A DNA stretch of 64,000 nt from Verrucomicrobium spinosum DSM 4136 = JCM 18804 (GCF_000172155.1 NZ_ABIZ01000001.1:6791105-6855104), one strand, 5' to 3'; counted from the stretch's first letter, positions 21,839 to 31,499 are shown. The notes: a model not told the origin generated them from the letters alone. Numbers and translations: made by a program.

Positions 21839-24695
21839 CTGATTTGTTGTTTTTAGGTTTCCTTGTGGGGTATCGACTATTGAAGGGACAGGAAGTGTTA
21901 ATCTTACCCCTTTCATTTACCACAACACGCATCATATCTCCAGCAACAATTTTCCCATCCGGCAAAGCAGCATCTGCTCCGAGGCCTTTGGGGAGCATGA
22001 CGTCATAGATGCCGGGGCCTTGCTTGGAAATCGCACCCGCATAGGCAGCAGCCAGTTCGTCGTCATGATAACGGCCGATTTGCACCCCATCTCCCCTGGC
22101 TCGATCAATCATGCGCTTGTCTTCCAGGCGTTGGCCATGCCCGTGTTGATGTAGAAACGCATGTTTGAAGGTCGGTTGACTGTACGGATCACCCCAGTTC
22201 AGGCCGGGAGGACCGCCTTCTATCGCAATCGAGTCTGCAATAAAGGCGTTGCGGGCGGCCGCGGCCATATCGGTGTCACCCTTCTCATCAGCAATGGAAA
22301 GCGCCTCATGGTATTTCGTCAATGTGTCACCAACCTTCTTCTGAATACCGCGACGTTTCAGGCTTGTTTCAGTTGGCTCTCCCTGTGGCACAGCATGCTC
22401 TCCAAAGATCTTTTGATACAATTGCTCCACCTGGGCCTCGATATCGGCTGACTCGTTTTGAGCTTCTGAGAGAAAGAGCTTGCGGGCGCCGTCTTGGAAA
22501 TCCGTCTCCAAGCGGCAGACATCACTAGGACGCAGACCGAACGCCGCCCGCTCACGCAGCGCAATTCGCCGCTCAGGACTCAGAATGCTGTTGAGCAGAT
22601 CCGAAAGCCGGACCGTCCGCTGATGGTCTCGCTCCTTTTCCTGCGCCTTGGCGATATCCTCCTCCGGCGCAGGGGCCGCACCCTCTTCTCGCCCGCCTTC
22701 ATCCAAATGCACTCCGTCTCCTTGTTCACCCTGCCCGTCTTCCTCTGTAGGATCATCGCGCAATTGCCGGTTTACCTCGCGCAGTCTCTCTCGGGCTTCG
22801 GCCATCATCGTCTGAGACGTCGCCGCACCCGCTCCACCAGCAGCCATCCCGTCGTTCGCCATCAGTTCCCCCGGCACCTTCGAGAGATCCGTCAACACCA
22901 GGGCTTTCTGGCCGGATTTGCCTCCTCGAACTTCCTCGGTGTATTGATACCACCAGCCGTTGTGGAACCTCACATGCCGGAGCGTTGTGTACCCCAGACC
23001 ATCGTCGGGATCCACGGTGACCGCTCCCGGGGCGGTCACGATCTCAGGCAGCGACTGGAGATCCTCCTCTTTGATCGGGTGCGCATCTCCTGAACCAGGA
23101 CCATGCTGTGTGTACACCTGGCGCAAGCCCCCCCGGTCCACCGCACGTGTGTATTGGTCCAGACTCTGGCCAGTCGCCTCCTCCAGCATCTGGCGCTGCT
23201 TCGTAGTCAGAGGAGCGGTTTCCGCCCACTCCTTCCCTTTTCCGGGACGTCCCGCCAGTTCGATCAAATCTGGCAGATTCCGGCTGTCATTCTGCACGAG
23301 GGACAGGGTCATGTTGCTGTCCCCAGCCACTCCAGGACCTTGTTCTAATCGACCGTCTGCCGGAGCGCTCTCGGTCACGGGAGTAACCTTGCCTAGCGCA
23401 CCTTCTACCGGCGGCAGTGCCGCAGCACCGGCCTCACTTTCAGGCACCGGAGCCACCACGTTCTCAGCTTGACCAACGCCCTCTTCTGAAGTAAGATCTC
23501 CTTGCGTGCCTGGCTGAGGGGTCTGTACCGTTTGAGGCTGGGGCTGCGCCCGAATCCCGACAGCACCGGGACTCCCTTGAGGAGCAAGGCGGGGGTTTCG
23601 AGTTTTCTCGACCACTGCGCCCTGGAATTTTCCTTTCGAAAGTCCCGGGGCGTATTGTGTAATGAGCACTCGCTGCTCCTGCACCGCCCCGTCGGCAGTC
23701 ACCACCATATGGACACCGTCTTTGTAGCTGCGGAAGTACAGCGTTTCAGCTCCAGCTCTTACCCTCACTTGTGCGTCCGAGATGGTCTTTCTGACGGCAC
23801 CCACCCAATCGAGCTTCTCTTGGTCTAGCACCCTTGATTCCGTGCCCTTTTTCGTGTCGGCCCCCAGCAGATGCGCCGCTCGATTTTCCATCGGGTCTTG
23901 GAATCCGCCGCTCTCCTGTGGATTATCGAGTTTTACAGATGTACCCCAAGGATCCTTTACCGGAGGCATGATCCTCAGCCAGTTGGCGAGGCTCCGCACA
24001 AGGTGATCCCATGTGCCACGCTTGATCCCAAAGGCAGGACGCGGATCATCCAGCTTGGGCAAGTGTTGCTTGGCTGAGGCCCAAAGGTGGCGTGGCTTTA
24101 CATCGTCCCACGAGGAAGGCTTGTCCTGTCTTGGCCCCCTGGGATCGCCAGGAATAACGCTGAAAGTGGGTTCACTTAGCTGAGTTTCTGCATTGCCAGC
24201 ATCAAACTCAGCGCCCGCTTCTGCATCCGCCTCCACCGCCGCTTGAGTGCGCCCTTCCAGCCCCAGCTGCCACGCCAGCGTGCTCTCCAGCTCCGCATCC
24301 AGCACCCCCTGCTTCTTTAGACCATTGAGCGCCGCCGCACGGCGGTACACGCCCTCCAGCAGCGTCCGCTGGCTCCTCAGTGCCGGGCCCGCCTCCGTGC
24401 CCAGCAGTTCCATCATGGTCCGCCGGTAGCCTTTTTCATCGAACCCTTGCGCCAGCTCCTCCCCGCGTGCGCTGCGCCCCACGTACAGCGACAGCGAAAG
24501 GTGTGACCATGCCTCCACCAGGTCGCTGTCCTTGAGCTGCGCGTCATCCCGCGTGCGGAAGATCTGCTGCCCCGTGCGCTCCTCCACCTCCCGCAGGGCG
24601 CGCCGCATCCACTCCCGCTTCCCGGGCAGCGCCAGCAGCTTCTTGGCCTTGCCCTCCATCCCGCAGCACAAGGCGGGGACAGAAGAGCCTCTCAC
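21828..24695 (-). CDS. polyvalent toxin A with C-terminal BECR-type nuclease-like domain
   Basis: 955 aa. The LPD-like module (~13-155; WMRRALREVEERTGQQIF, GVYRRAAALNGLKKQG) is followed by a PTFSVIPGD linker and a BECR-like domain (WVGAVRKTISDAQVRVR... LYFRSYKDGVHMVVT). A second BECR-like domain follows (QSLDQYTRAVDRGGLRQVY, QHGPGSGDAHP, WWYQYTEEVRGG), then an Arg/Glu-rich helical linker. The C-terminal effector has HGHGQRLEDKRMIDRARGDG, ELAAAYAGAIS and a final GKIN strand, a pattern seen in colicin D/E5-like nucleases. The first ~11 residues are a junction, so the N-terminus is truncated. The stop is TAG, overlapped by the immunity gene. Confidence 0.65.
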   Translation of the reverse strand: MRGSSVPALCCGMEGKAKKLLALPGKREWMRRALREVEERTGQQIFRTRDDAQLKDSDLVEAWSHLSLSLYVGRSARGEELAQGFDEKGYRRTMMELLGTEAGPALRSQRTLLEGVYRRAAALNGLKKQGVLDAELESTLAWQLGLEGRTQAAVEADAEAGAEFDAGNAETQLSEPTFSVIPGDPRGPRQDKPSSWDDVKPRHLWASAKQHLPKLDDPRPAFGIKRGTWDHLVRSLANWLRIMPPVKDPWGTSVKLDNPQESGGFQDPMENRAAHLLGADTKKGTESRVLDQEKLDWVGAVRKTISDAQVRVRAGAETLYFRSYKDGVHMVVTADGAVQEQRVLITQYAPGLSKGKFQGAVVEKTRNPRLAPQGSPGAVGIRAQPQPQTVQTPQPGTQGDLTSEEGVGQAENVVAPVPESEAGAAALPPVEGALGKVTPVTESAPADGRLEQGPGVAGDSNMTLSLVQNDSRNLPDLIELAGRPGKGKEWAETAPLTTKQRQMLEEATGQSLDQYTRAVDRGGLRQVYTQHGPGSGDAHPIKEEDLQSLPEIVTAPGAVTVDPDDGLGYTTLRHVRFHNGWWYQYTEEVRGGKSGQKALVLTDLSKVPGELMANDGMAAGGAGAATSQTMMAEARERLREVNRQLRDDPTEEDGQGEQGDGVHLDEGGREEGAAPAPEEDIAKAQEKERDHQRTVRLSDLLNSILSPERRIALRERAAFGLRPSDVCRLETDFQDGARKLFLSEAQNESADIEAQVEQLYQKIFGEHAVPQGEPTETSLKRRGIQKKVGDTLTKYHEALSIADEKGDTDMAAAARNAFIADSIAIEGGPPGLNWGDPYSQPTFKHAFLHQHGHGQRLEDKRMIDRARGDGVQIGRYHDDELAAAYAGAISKQGPGIYDVMLPKGLGADAALPDGKIVAGDMMRVVVNERGKINTSCPFNSRYPTRKPKNNKSDGG

Positions 24696-24748
24696 TATGC
24701 CACCGGCAAAACAAGGATACTATCGTCTGTCTTGGAAAGCGGGTTGGC

Positions 24749-25174
24749 CTAGCCTTCCGGGTTGGCGGCAGGTTCTTCGTCGGAATCAAGCTCCGGGAAC
24801 TCGGCCAGCAGATGCTTGCAAATACGAAAGCGGTCCTCCGGCTTCTTATCAAGCGAGATATATTGTCTAACGACAGGCTCAAAGGCTTGAAAGTTGCTGC
24901 GCAGAAGGGCTGCGGTTTTCTTCCACACTTCAGGCAGGGGTTTCTCTGGCTCGATGAGCGAGTCGATGGAATTCACCACGATCAACATGGTGGCATAGCG
25001 TTCTTCCTCCGATAATTCCGCACCTTCGAGTGCATCGACAAGGGGATCGATCAGTTCATTTGTATCCAGAACATTGATGTACTCCCAATCTTGGCCGCAC
25101 TGGTACGGAGAGACCAGGTCGAACTTCTCTGTCAGAGACTCCTTTACATCCAGACTAATCGATTTTTCCGTCAT
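24749..25174 (-). CDS. candidate immunity protein to polyvalent toxin B
   Basis: 141 aa (MTEKSISLDVKESLTEKF start). It overlaps the toxin B stop by 20 nt. It is a full-length paralogue of 21425-21838, with an extra CGQ in the N-terminal loop and many charge changes at scattered positions, as expected of immunity proteins matched to different toxins. No known family is recognised. Confidence 0.7.
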   Translation of the reverse strand: MTEKSISLDVKESLTEKFDLVSPYQCGQDWEYINVLDTNELIDPLVDALEGAELSEEERYATMLIVVNSIDSLIEPEKPLPEVWKKTAALLRSNFQAFEPVVRQYISLDKKPEDRFRICKHLLAEFPELDSDEEPAANPEG

Positions 25175-28100
25175 CGGCTTTCTCGTTATCCTTCCTTTTT
25201 GTTGGAGTCGTTGAGTAGCGGCTGTTAAATGGATAGGTGCTGTGGATTTCGCCCTTGTTGCCAACAACGACTCTCATCATATCCCCAAAGGTAATCTTGC
25301 CGTCTGGCAATGCAACAACAGCTTCCAGCCCTCTGGGCAACATGACGTCATAGATGCCAGGACCTTGTTTGGAGATGGCTCCCGCGTAGGCCGCAGCCAG
25401 TTGGTCGTCTCGATAGCGTCCAATCTGGACTCCTTCACCCCTAGCGCGGTCAATCATCCGTTTATCCTCCAGACCCTGACCGTGCCCGTGTTTATCCGAA
25501 AAGGCGTGTTTGAAAGTTGGCTCGCTATGCGGATCTCTCCAGTTCAAGTTGGGAGGTCCTCCCTCGATCGCAGTCGCCTCCTCAATGAATGTATTGCGGG
25601 CCACTACGGCTAGGTTCACGTCGCCGCTCAGGCCAGCAGCCGCGATGGCGGCGTGATATTTCTCCAGCGTCTTATCGACCTGACTCTGCACCGCCCGTCT
25701 TTTCTGACTTGCTTCGGTTGCCTCTCCTTGGGGCACAGCATGTTTTCCAAAGATCTCCTGGTAAATCTTCTCCACTTCGGCCTCAAGATCCGTCGGCTCA
25801 CTTTGTCCTTCGGCGAGAATGTGTTTCCGGGCGCTATTCTGAAATTTTGTCTCCAGACTGGCGACGTTATTGGGATGCAAGCCGAACGCCGCCCGCTCAC
25901 GCAGCGCAATTCGCCGCTCAGGACTCAGGACGCGGTTGAGCAGATCCGAGAGCCGGACCGTCCGCTGATGGTCTCGCTCCTTTTCCTGCGCCTTGGCGAT
26001 ATCCTCCTCCGGCGCATGGGCCGCACCCTCTTCTCGCCCGCCTTCATCCAAATGCACTCCGTCTCCTTGTTCACCCTGCCCGTCTTCCTCTGTAGGATCA
26101 TCGCGCAATTGCCGGTTTACCTCGCGCAGTCTCTCTCGGGCTTCGGCCATCATCGTCTGAGACGTCGCCGCACCCGCTCCACCAGCAGCCATCCCGTCGT
26201 TCGCCATCAGTTCCCCCGGCACCTTCGAGAGATCCGTCAACACCAGGGCTTTCTGGCCGGATTTGCCTCCTCGAACTTCCTCGGTGTATTGATACCACCA
26301 GCCGTTGTGGAACCTCACATGCCGGAGCGTTGTGTACCCCAGACCATCGTCGGGATCCACGGTGACCGCTCCCGGGGCGGTCACGATCTCAGGCAGCGAC
26401 TGGAGATCCTCCTCTGTGATCGGGTGCGCATCTCCTGAACCAGGACCATGCTGTGTGTACACCTGGCGCAAGCCCCCCCGGTCCACCGCACGTGTGTATT
26501 GGTCCAGACTCTGGCCAGTCGCCTCCTCCAGCATCTGGCGCTGCTTCGTAGTCAGAGGAGCGGTTTCCGCCCACTCCTTCCCTTTTCCGGGACGTCCCGC
26601 CAGTCCGATCAAATCTGGCAGATTCCGGCTGTCATTCTGCACGAGGGACAGGGTCATGTTGCTGTCCCCAGCCACTCCAGGACCTTGTTCTAATCGACCG
26701 TCTGCCGGAGCGCTCGCAGTCACTGGAGTGACGTTAGCCGGCACAACTTCTACCGGCGGCAGTGCCGCAGCACCGGCCTTACTTTCAGGCACCGGAGCCA
26801 CCACGTTCTCAGCTTGACCAACGCCCTCTTCTGAAGTAAGATCTCCTTGCGTGCCTGGCTGAGGGGTCTGTACCGTTTGAGGCTGGGGCTGCGCCCGAAT
26901 CCCGACAGCACCGGGACTCCCTTGAGGAGCAAGGCGGGGGTTTCGAGTTTTCTCGACCACTGCGCCCTGGAATTTTCCTTTCGAAAGTTCCGGGGCGTAT
27001 TGTGTAATGAGCACTCGCTGCTCCTGCACCGCCCCGTCGGCAGTCACCACCATATGGACACCGTCTTTGTAGCTGCGGAAGTACAGCGTTTCAGCTCCAG
27101 CTCTTACCCTCACTTGTGCATCCGAGATGGTCTTTCTGACGGCACCCACCCAATCGAGCTTCTCTTGGTCTAGCACCCTCGATTCCGTGCCCTTATTCGT
27201 GTCGGCCCCCAGCAGATGCGCCGCCCGATTTTCCATCGGGTCTTGGAATCCGCCGCGCTCCTGTGGATTATCGAGCTTTACAGATGTGCCCCATGGATCC
27301 TTTACCGGAGGCATGATCCTCAGCCAGTTGGCGAGGCTCCGCACCAGATGATCCCATGTGCCACGCTTTATCCCAAAGGCAGGGCGCGGATCATCCAGCT
27401 TGGGCAAATATTGCTTGGCTGAGGCCCAAAGGTGACGTGGCTTTACATCGTCCCACGAGGAAGGCTTGTCCTGTCTTGGCCCCCTGGGATCGCCAGGAAT
27501 AACGCTGAAAGTGGGTTCACTTAGCTGAGTTTCTGCATTGCCAGCATCAAACTCAGCGCCCGCTTCTGCATCCGCCTCCACCGCCGCTTGAGTGCGCCCT
27601 TCCAGCCCCAGCTGCCACGCCAGCGTGCTCTCCAGCTCCGCATCCAGCACCCCCTGCTTCTTCAGTCCGTTGAGCGCCGCCGCACGGCGGTACACGCCCT
27701 CCAGCAGCGTCCGCTGGCTCCTCAGTGCCGGGCCCGCCTCCGTGCCCAGCAGTTCCATCATGGTCCGCCGGTAGCCTTTTTCATCGAACCCTTGCGCCAG
27801 CTCCTCCCCGCGTGCGCTGCGCCCCACGTACAGCGACAGCGAAAGGTGTGACCATGCCTCCACCAGGTCGCTGTCCTTGAGCTGCGCGTCATCCCGCGTG
27901 CGGAAGATCTGCTGCCCCGTGCGCTCCTCCACCTCCCGCAGGGCGCGCCGCATCCACTCCCGCTTGCCGGGCAGCGCCAGCAGCTTCTTGGCCTTGCCCT
28001 CCACCATCTCCTCCATGGCCGTGAAGGCCGTGTGCCCCTTGTAAAAGGTCATGGTGGTGGTGTGCATCCCGTCCAGATACTCGCTGACCGAGGTGCCCAA

Positions 28101-28808
28101 AATGACGCCCGCCGCCTCCTGCGCCTCCGCACTTGAGGCGGTGGCGGTGGACATTGCGGTGGATTCCTCAAAGGCCAGCGTCTCCTCCTCACGGATCTGC
28201 TGGGGACCCGCCGTGGCCTCCGCCTGCCCGCCGGGAGCCAGTGCCTTCCCCTGCTGGATGCGCACATCCACCTGGTCATTCAAATGGGGATTATCCCTGC
28301 GGAAGCGCTCGATGGTCATTCCCTCGTTCCGCAGCCGCAGGATGAACTCGGAGTCCAGCTCCGCGGTGCTCTCCACCCGCTCCACCGCCTCACGAAACTT
28401 CTGCGAGATCGCGATCTCACGATCCCGCGCCCACTGCCACCGGGCGGCATCTGCCTGTGTCTTGCTCTGGTACACACGGTTGGACCCATCGCGATAACGC
28501 ACGCGCCAGCCCTCTGCCGTGTTCGCCAGGGGCGGGAGCACTCCCTTGTCCTCCAGCATCCGCTCGCTGGCCGAGCGGTTCTCCTGGTCGGCCAGGAATG
28601 CCTTGCCCGCCCGCTCCCTCTGGGCCAGCACCTCCGCGCTCTTGAAATCGATCGATGAATAGGCCTGCCGCACTGCGCCAAAGGCCCCCTCCAGATCACC
28701 CCTGCCCGCAAAGGCACGCACCTCAGCCACCTGCGCATCATTGAAGCCTGCGGCCTCCAGCAACAGGCGGTTGGACACCAGCTCCCGCGCCTGGCGGAAG
28801 TCCTCCAC
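25155..28808 (-). CDS. polyvalent toxin B, longest copy of the nuclease-ended polyvalent protein
   Basis: 1217 aa, beginning at a GTG; the frame is closed by TGA about 30 nt upstream and there is no ATG. The first ~270 residues are coiled/helical (ARELVSNRLLLEAAGFND; NRSASERMLEDKGVL) and are missing from toxin A. From ~270 to ~1050 the protein is nearly identical to toxin A: LPD-like module and two BECR-like domains. From about residue 1055 it diverges into a related but distinct effector (FSDKHGHGQGLEDKRMIDRA; ITFGDMMRVVVGNKG). Constant body with a variable tip is the hallmark of polymorphic toxins. It ends in TAG inside the immunity gene. Confidence 0.7.
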   Translation of the reverse strand: MEDFRQARELVSNRLLLEAAGFNDAQVAEVRAFAGRGDLEGAFGAVRQAYSSIDFKSAEVLAQRERAGKAFLADQENRSASERMLEDKGVLPPLANTAEGWRVRYRDGSNRVYQSKTQADAARWQWARDREIAISQKFREAVERVESTAELDSEFILRLRNEGMTIERFRRDNPHLNDQVDVRIQQGKALAPGGQAEATAGPQQIREEETLAFEESTAMSTATASSAEAQEAAGVILGTSVSEYLDGMHTTTMTFYKGHTAFTAMEEMVEGKAKKLLALPGKREWMRRALREVEERTGQQIFRTRDDAQLKDSDLVEAWSHLSLSLYVGRSARGEELAQGFDEKGYRRTMMELLGTEAGPALRSQRTLLEGVYRRAAALNGLKKQGVLDAELESTLAWQLGLEGRTQAAVEADAEAGAEFDAGNAETQLSEPTFSVIPGDPRGPRQDKPSSWDDVKPRHLWASAKQYLPKLDDPRPAFGIKRGTWDHLVRSLANWLRIMPPVKDPWGTSVKLDNPQERGGFQDPMENRAAHLLGADTNKGTESRVLDQEKLDWVGAVRKTISDAQVRVRAGAETLYFRSYKDGVHMVVTADGAVQEQRVLITQYAPELSKGKFQGAVVEKTRNPRLAPQGSPGAVGIRAQPQPQTVQTPQPGTQGDLTSEEGVGQAENVVAPVPESKAGAAALPPVEVVPANVTPVTASAPADGRLEQGPGVAGDSNMTLSLVQNDSRNLPDLIGLAGRPGKGKEWAETAPLTTKQRQMLEEATGQSLDQYTRAVDRGGLRQVYTQHGPGSGDAHPITEEDLQSLPEIVTAPGAVTVDPDDGLGYTTLRHVRFHNGWWYQYTEEVRGGKSGQKALVLTDLSKVPGELMANDGMAAGGAGAATSQTMMAEARERLREVNRQLRDDPTEEDGQGEQGDGVHLDEGGREEGAAHAPEEDIAKAQEKERDHQRTVRLSDLLNRVLSPERRIALRERAAFGLHPNNVASLETKFQNSARKHILAEGQSEPTDLEAEVEKIYQEIFGKHAVPQGEATEASQKRRAVQSQVDKTLEKYHAAIAAAGLSGDVNLAVVARNTFIEEATAIEGGPPNLNWRDPHSEPTFKHAFSDKHGHGQGLEDKRMIDRARGEGVQIGRYRDDQLAAAYAGAISKQGPGIYDVMLPRGLEAVVALPDGKITFGDMMRVVVGNKGEIHSTYPFNSRYSTTPTKRKDNEKADDGKID

Positions 28809-28916
28809 CCTCCCGGCCCCCGCTCCGATCAGGCGATCTCTTCACGCCTTCAGCGCACCTAGCCAGAAACGGATTCAGGAAACAGCACGCTGGAATACAT
28901 TGGCCATTGCCCCAAC

Positions 28917-28948
28917 AAAAAACCCTCCAGCTAATCTCGCGTGGAGGG
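28917..28948 (-). terminator. Rho-independent terminator
   Basis: On the - strand a 7-bp perfect stem (CCCTCCA 28942-28948 / TGGAGGG 28923-28929) with a 12-nt loop is followed by T6 (28917-28922). It lies 35 nt past the stop of the immunity gene 28984-29322 and isolates it from toxin B. Confidence 0.8.
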
Positions 28949-28983
28949 CTTTAAAATAGTCTCAAACGCTCCCGAGCGGGGCC

Positions 28984-29322
28984 TCAGCGAGCCCCCTCTG
29001 CATTCTCCGCAGCAGCCGCTTGCTCAGCGGCTTTCTTCTTGGCTTCCTGCCTTTGAGCGTACTCCAGCTCGTCTTGCTCCATCGACCATTCTTCCTCTGG
29101 ACCAGATTTGACCAACCGTGCCCATTCCCAGAACCTCCTTTTAAGCCGTGCGTCATTTTCCAACTCAGGCGCAGTCCAGACGGTCTCCTGGTTATAGTTC
29201 TTGGAGTGGTCTGCCAGAAGACGCTGGAACAACTCCACCTCCTCAGGTGTAGACTTGAACTTTTCCAATCTGAGCAAACGGTCAGCTCGAATTCGCTCAA
29301 CGCTATCAAGGTAGAGACCCAT
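28984..29322 (-). CDS. candidate immunity protein, 112-aa family, copy 1 (to PRTase effector)
   Basis: 112 aa, charged, with STPEEVELFQRLLADHSKNY and a Lys/Ala-rich coiled C-terminus. It starts 2 nt after the effector stop (29325). A paralogue of identical length is at 31574-31912, behind a kinase effector. It is followed by a terminator. No known family is recognised; the call rests on placement. Confidence 0.6.
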   Translation of the reverse strand: MGLYLDSVERIRADRLLRLEKFKSTPEEVELFQRLLADHSKNYNQETVWTAPELENDARLKRRFWEWARLVKSGPEEEWSMEQDELEYAQRQEAKKKAAEQAAAAENAEGAR

Positions 29323-29324
29323 AG

Positions 29325-30551
29325 TTATTCCTTGTCTTTTAGTTTAAGGTAGCGTTTACGAATGGCTCTCAGCACCGCAAGGGCTCCCTCTGCACTATTA
29401 GCATCAGCTATGGCCTTTTTCAAGAGAGCGTCGCGACTTTTACCGTGTGCACCGATGATCCAGCCCAAGAGGGTTTTTTGTTGCTCGTCAGATTCTCCAA
29501 GCCCCTTGTTAAAAATCGGATTTTTCTGAACGGGTTGATCTGCGAGCTTAGAATTGATCTGCTTCATGAGTTTCTCTACGGTATCCTGATGAATGCCGCG
29601 ACCACTGTTGTGGGCGACCAGGGAGACCACCTTCTCCACTTCCACCCCTTCTGATTTCAACTTTTGCGCGATGCTGTCCAGGCTGTCTCCGGTGGTGATG
29701 ATGTCATCCACTAGAACCACACGCTTCCCTTTGAGTTGGTCCTTCCAGGAAGGGTCACTCACTTCGAAGTCCTGCATGGCCATCTTCGCCAGATAGGTAG
29801 TGTTCTTCTTGGATTCTTCTCGATTGGCTCGGTAAAAATGTGCACTTCCATTGACGACAATTCCGCCGAAATCTTCCTTGAGCCTTTGCGCCAGATACAC
29901 GGGAATGCGATTTCTCTCAGAACTGCTCGGCATGGCGAGGAACACCACATCCCCCCGCAGGTCCTTCATGATCGCCTCATAGGCAGCCTTCTTGTAGAAC
30001 TGGTCCACAAACGCCTTTTGCCCATGATTGCGAGCCCCCACATCGTCAGGCGATCCAAGGCTGCCCTTCGCTTCTCGCACCTCATCAAACTTGCCCTGAT
30101 TCTCCTTCTCCAGCTTTTCAAGCAACACAGGGTCGGTGACATCGTCCAGAGATGCTTGGATCGTACCGGTGCTGATGGGGGTCACCCTCGGATTTCTCGG
30201 CTTGGCAAACTGTAGCCGAGGTTCGACGCTGCCTTCACCAAGGCTCTGAGCACTCGTTTCACTTCTGCCAGCGGAAGCTGTCCCGTTCACCCCATTCACT
30301 GAACCAACCGTAGCTCCGTTCACGGAAGCACTACCCCCCCAGCCTCCCCGTTCTTCACCTTGCGGCGCGCCCCGGAGATCATGTCCCGCACGTACGCATC
30401 CAGCGCAGCGTCGCTCATCATCTTGCCGCCGCTGGCCGTGTGCATGATCTTCGCCACATAGTCCTTCAGCGTCTGCCACATCTCTGCTGCCGCGCTCCCA
30501 GGCTTGAAGCTCTGGGAACTCATCCGGTCCCCGGTCTGATGCGCCAGCCAC
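29325..30551 (-). CDS. phosphoribosyltransferase-like effector
   Basis: A 408-aa frame, of which about residues 72-408 are meaningful; the first 70 are shadow of the zincin-like module. A linker with PRLQFAKPRN leads to a PRTase fold with the signature VVLVDDIITTGDSLDSIA (~residues 280-300) and a preceding VVFLAMPSSSERNRIP strand. Type I PRTases bind PRPP through the DD..TTG motif. The domain is out of frame with the HExxGH module upstream by 1 nt at a C7/G7 tract (30334-30340). Whether it acts as a toxin or in phage nucleotide metabolism is open; the immunity-like gene behind it favours an effector. Confidence 0.65.
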   Translation of the reverse strand: MAGASDRGPDEFPELQAWERGSRDVADAEGLCGEDHAHGQRRQDDERRCAGCVRAGHDLRGAPQGEERGGWGGSASVNGATVGSVNGVNGTASAGRSETSAQSLGEGSVEPRLQFAKPRNPRVTPISTGTIQASLDDVTDPVLLEKLEKENQGKFDEVREAKGSLGSPDDVGARNHGQKAFVDQFYKKAAYEAIMKDLRGDVVFLAMPSSSERNRIPVYLAQRLKEDFGGIVVNGSAHFYRANREESKKNTTYLAKMAMQDFEVSDPSWKDQLKGKRVVLVDDIITTGDSLDSIAQKLKSEGVEVEKVVSLVAHNSGRGIHQDTVEKLMKQINSKLADQPVQKNPIFNKGLGESDEQQKTLLGWIIGAHGKSRDALLKKAIADANSAEGALAVLRAIRKRYLKLKDKE

Positions 30552-31489
30552 TCCAGCGCCAGATCCGCCGGACGGTCCGTCAGCTCAGGGTACTTCTGGC
30601 GCAGAGACTGCAGTTCTGCCGCAGGGATCAGGGCACTGGCTCTGTCCCATTTCTTCTGATACTCCGGCTCCGTCTTCAGCAGCGCATTCACGCCACCGTG
30701 ACCCACCCGCTCATGCATCACCACACGGGCCACCGCCATGGCCGGCGTCTCACCCTCGCGTACCTCCACCTGGTCGCGCAACACCACCGCCCCACCGGTC
30801 TTGGTATCGATGAAGCCCTCGGCCGTCTCGATGCCCGCCCATTCGTCTGCGTGATAGTCCGCCTCACCGGGACGGCCGTCCTTGCCATCCAGCTCCTGGC
30901 GGTTGCCCACGATGAGCAGGCTGTCCGTGAGCCCGGCCGCCTCAGGCAATGTGCGGAGGCGCTCCAGCGCCTCATCCACCTCCGCCTGGGTCACCCCGGT
31001 GCGCTGCACCGGATGTGCCCCTGGGGCGGAACCCTCTAGGTTGTTTCCTTGTTGCTGGCTGTAGAAGAGGTAGTTTGGCTTCGCATCTGGTCCAAGTAGG
31101 CGGAATAACTCAACGCCTCCTCCACCAGATGCCACTCCTCCTTCGTCAGATCCCTCAGTGGCCAAATGTTCCGAACTACCCAGTCCAGATCCATGTCCTT
31201 CCACCTCGGATTTTGCGACAAGGGCCCGAGAAAGTGTTGCCGCACTAACTCCGCTGTCTCCGGGGTCCAATCCCGCCACGAGAGCTCTAAAATCTCCTTC
31301 GGATAACCTTTGCCACTGAACTGTCCCATCGGCACCTTTCTTTCGTTGCAGCACCGTATCCGACTCCGGCTCATAGCGCAAGTCCTCCAGCAGCACGATC
31401 TCTGGCTCCACCGTGGTGCGTGGACGTGGTGAACGTCCTACGTATTGAACCCAAGAGTTTAAGGAAACACCTCGACCGATCACAAGCAT
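30320..31489 (-). CDS. HExxGH zincin-like polyvalent module, copy 1
   Basis: 389 aa. Residues ~30-110 (VLLEDLRYEPESDTVLQRKK, GDFRALVAGLDPGDSG) and ~150-385 (TGVTQAEVDEALERLR; ARVVMHERVGHGGVNALL; LALEWLAHQTGDR) match two other copies at 32000-33921 and inside 34273-38034. The HERVGH motif keeps the Glu expected of a zincin. The frame ends at AGGVVLP because of the G7 tract, so as it stands the protein lacks an effector. The N-terminal ~25 residues are junction sequence. Confidence 0.65.
   Translation of the reverse strand: MLVIGRGVSLNSWVQYVGRSPRPRTTVEPEIVLLEDLRYEPESDTVLQRKKGADGTVQWQRLSEGDFRALVAGLDPGDSGVSAATLSRALVAKSEVEGHGSGLGSSEHLATEGSDEGGVASGGGGVELFRLLGPDAKPNYLFYSQQQGNNLEGSAPGAHPVQRTGVTQAEVDEALERLRTLPEAAGLTDSLLIVGNRQELDGKDGRPGEADYHADEWAGIETAEGFIDTKTGGAVVLRDQVEVREGETPAMAVARVVMHERVGHGGVNALLKTEPEYQKKWDRASALIPAAELQSLRQKYPELTDRPADLALEWLAHQTGDRMSSQSFKPGSAAAEMWQTLKDYVAKIMHTASGGKMMSDAALDAYVRDMISGARRKVKNGEAGGVVLP
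30334..30340 (-). repeat. G7 homopolymer at effector junction
   Basis: Seven C on the + strand, where the zincin-like frame (stop 30320) gives way to the PRTase frame. The paralogous junction near 35085 has a shorter, interrupted G run and is in frame. G8 or G5 here would fuse the two ORFs. Confidence 0.7.
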
Positions 31490-31499
31490 CGGTCTTCAT

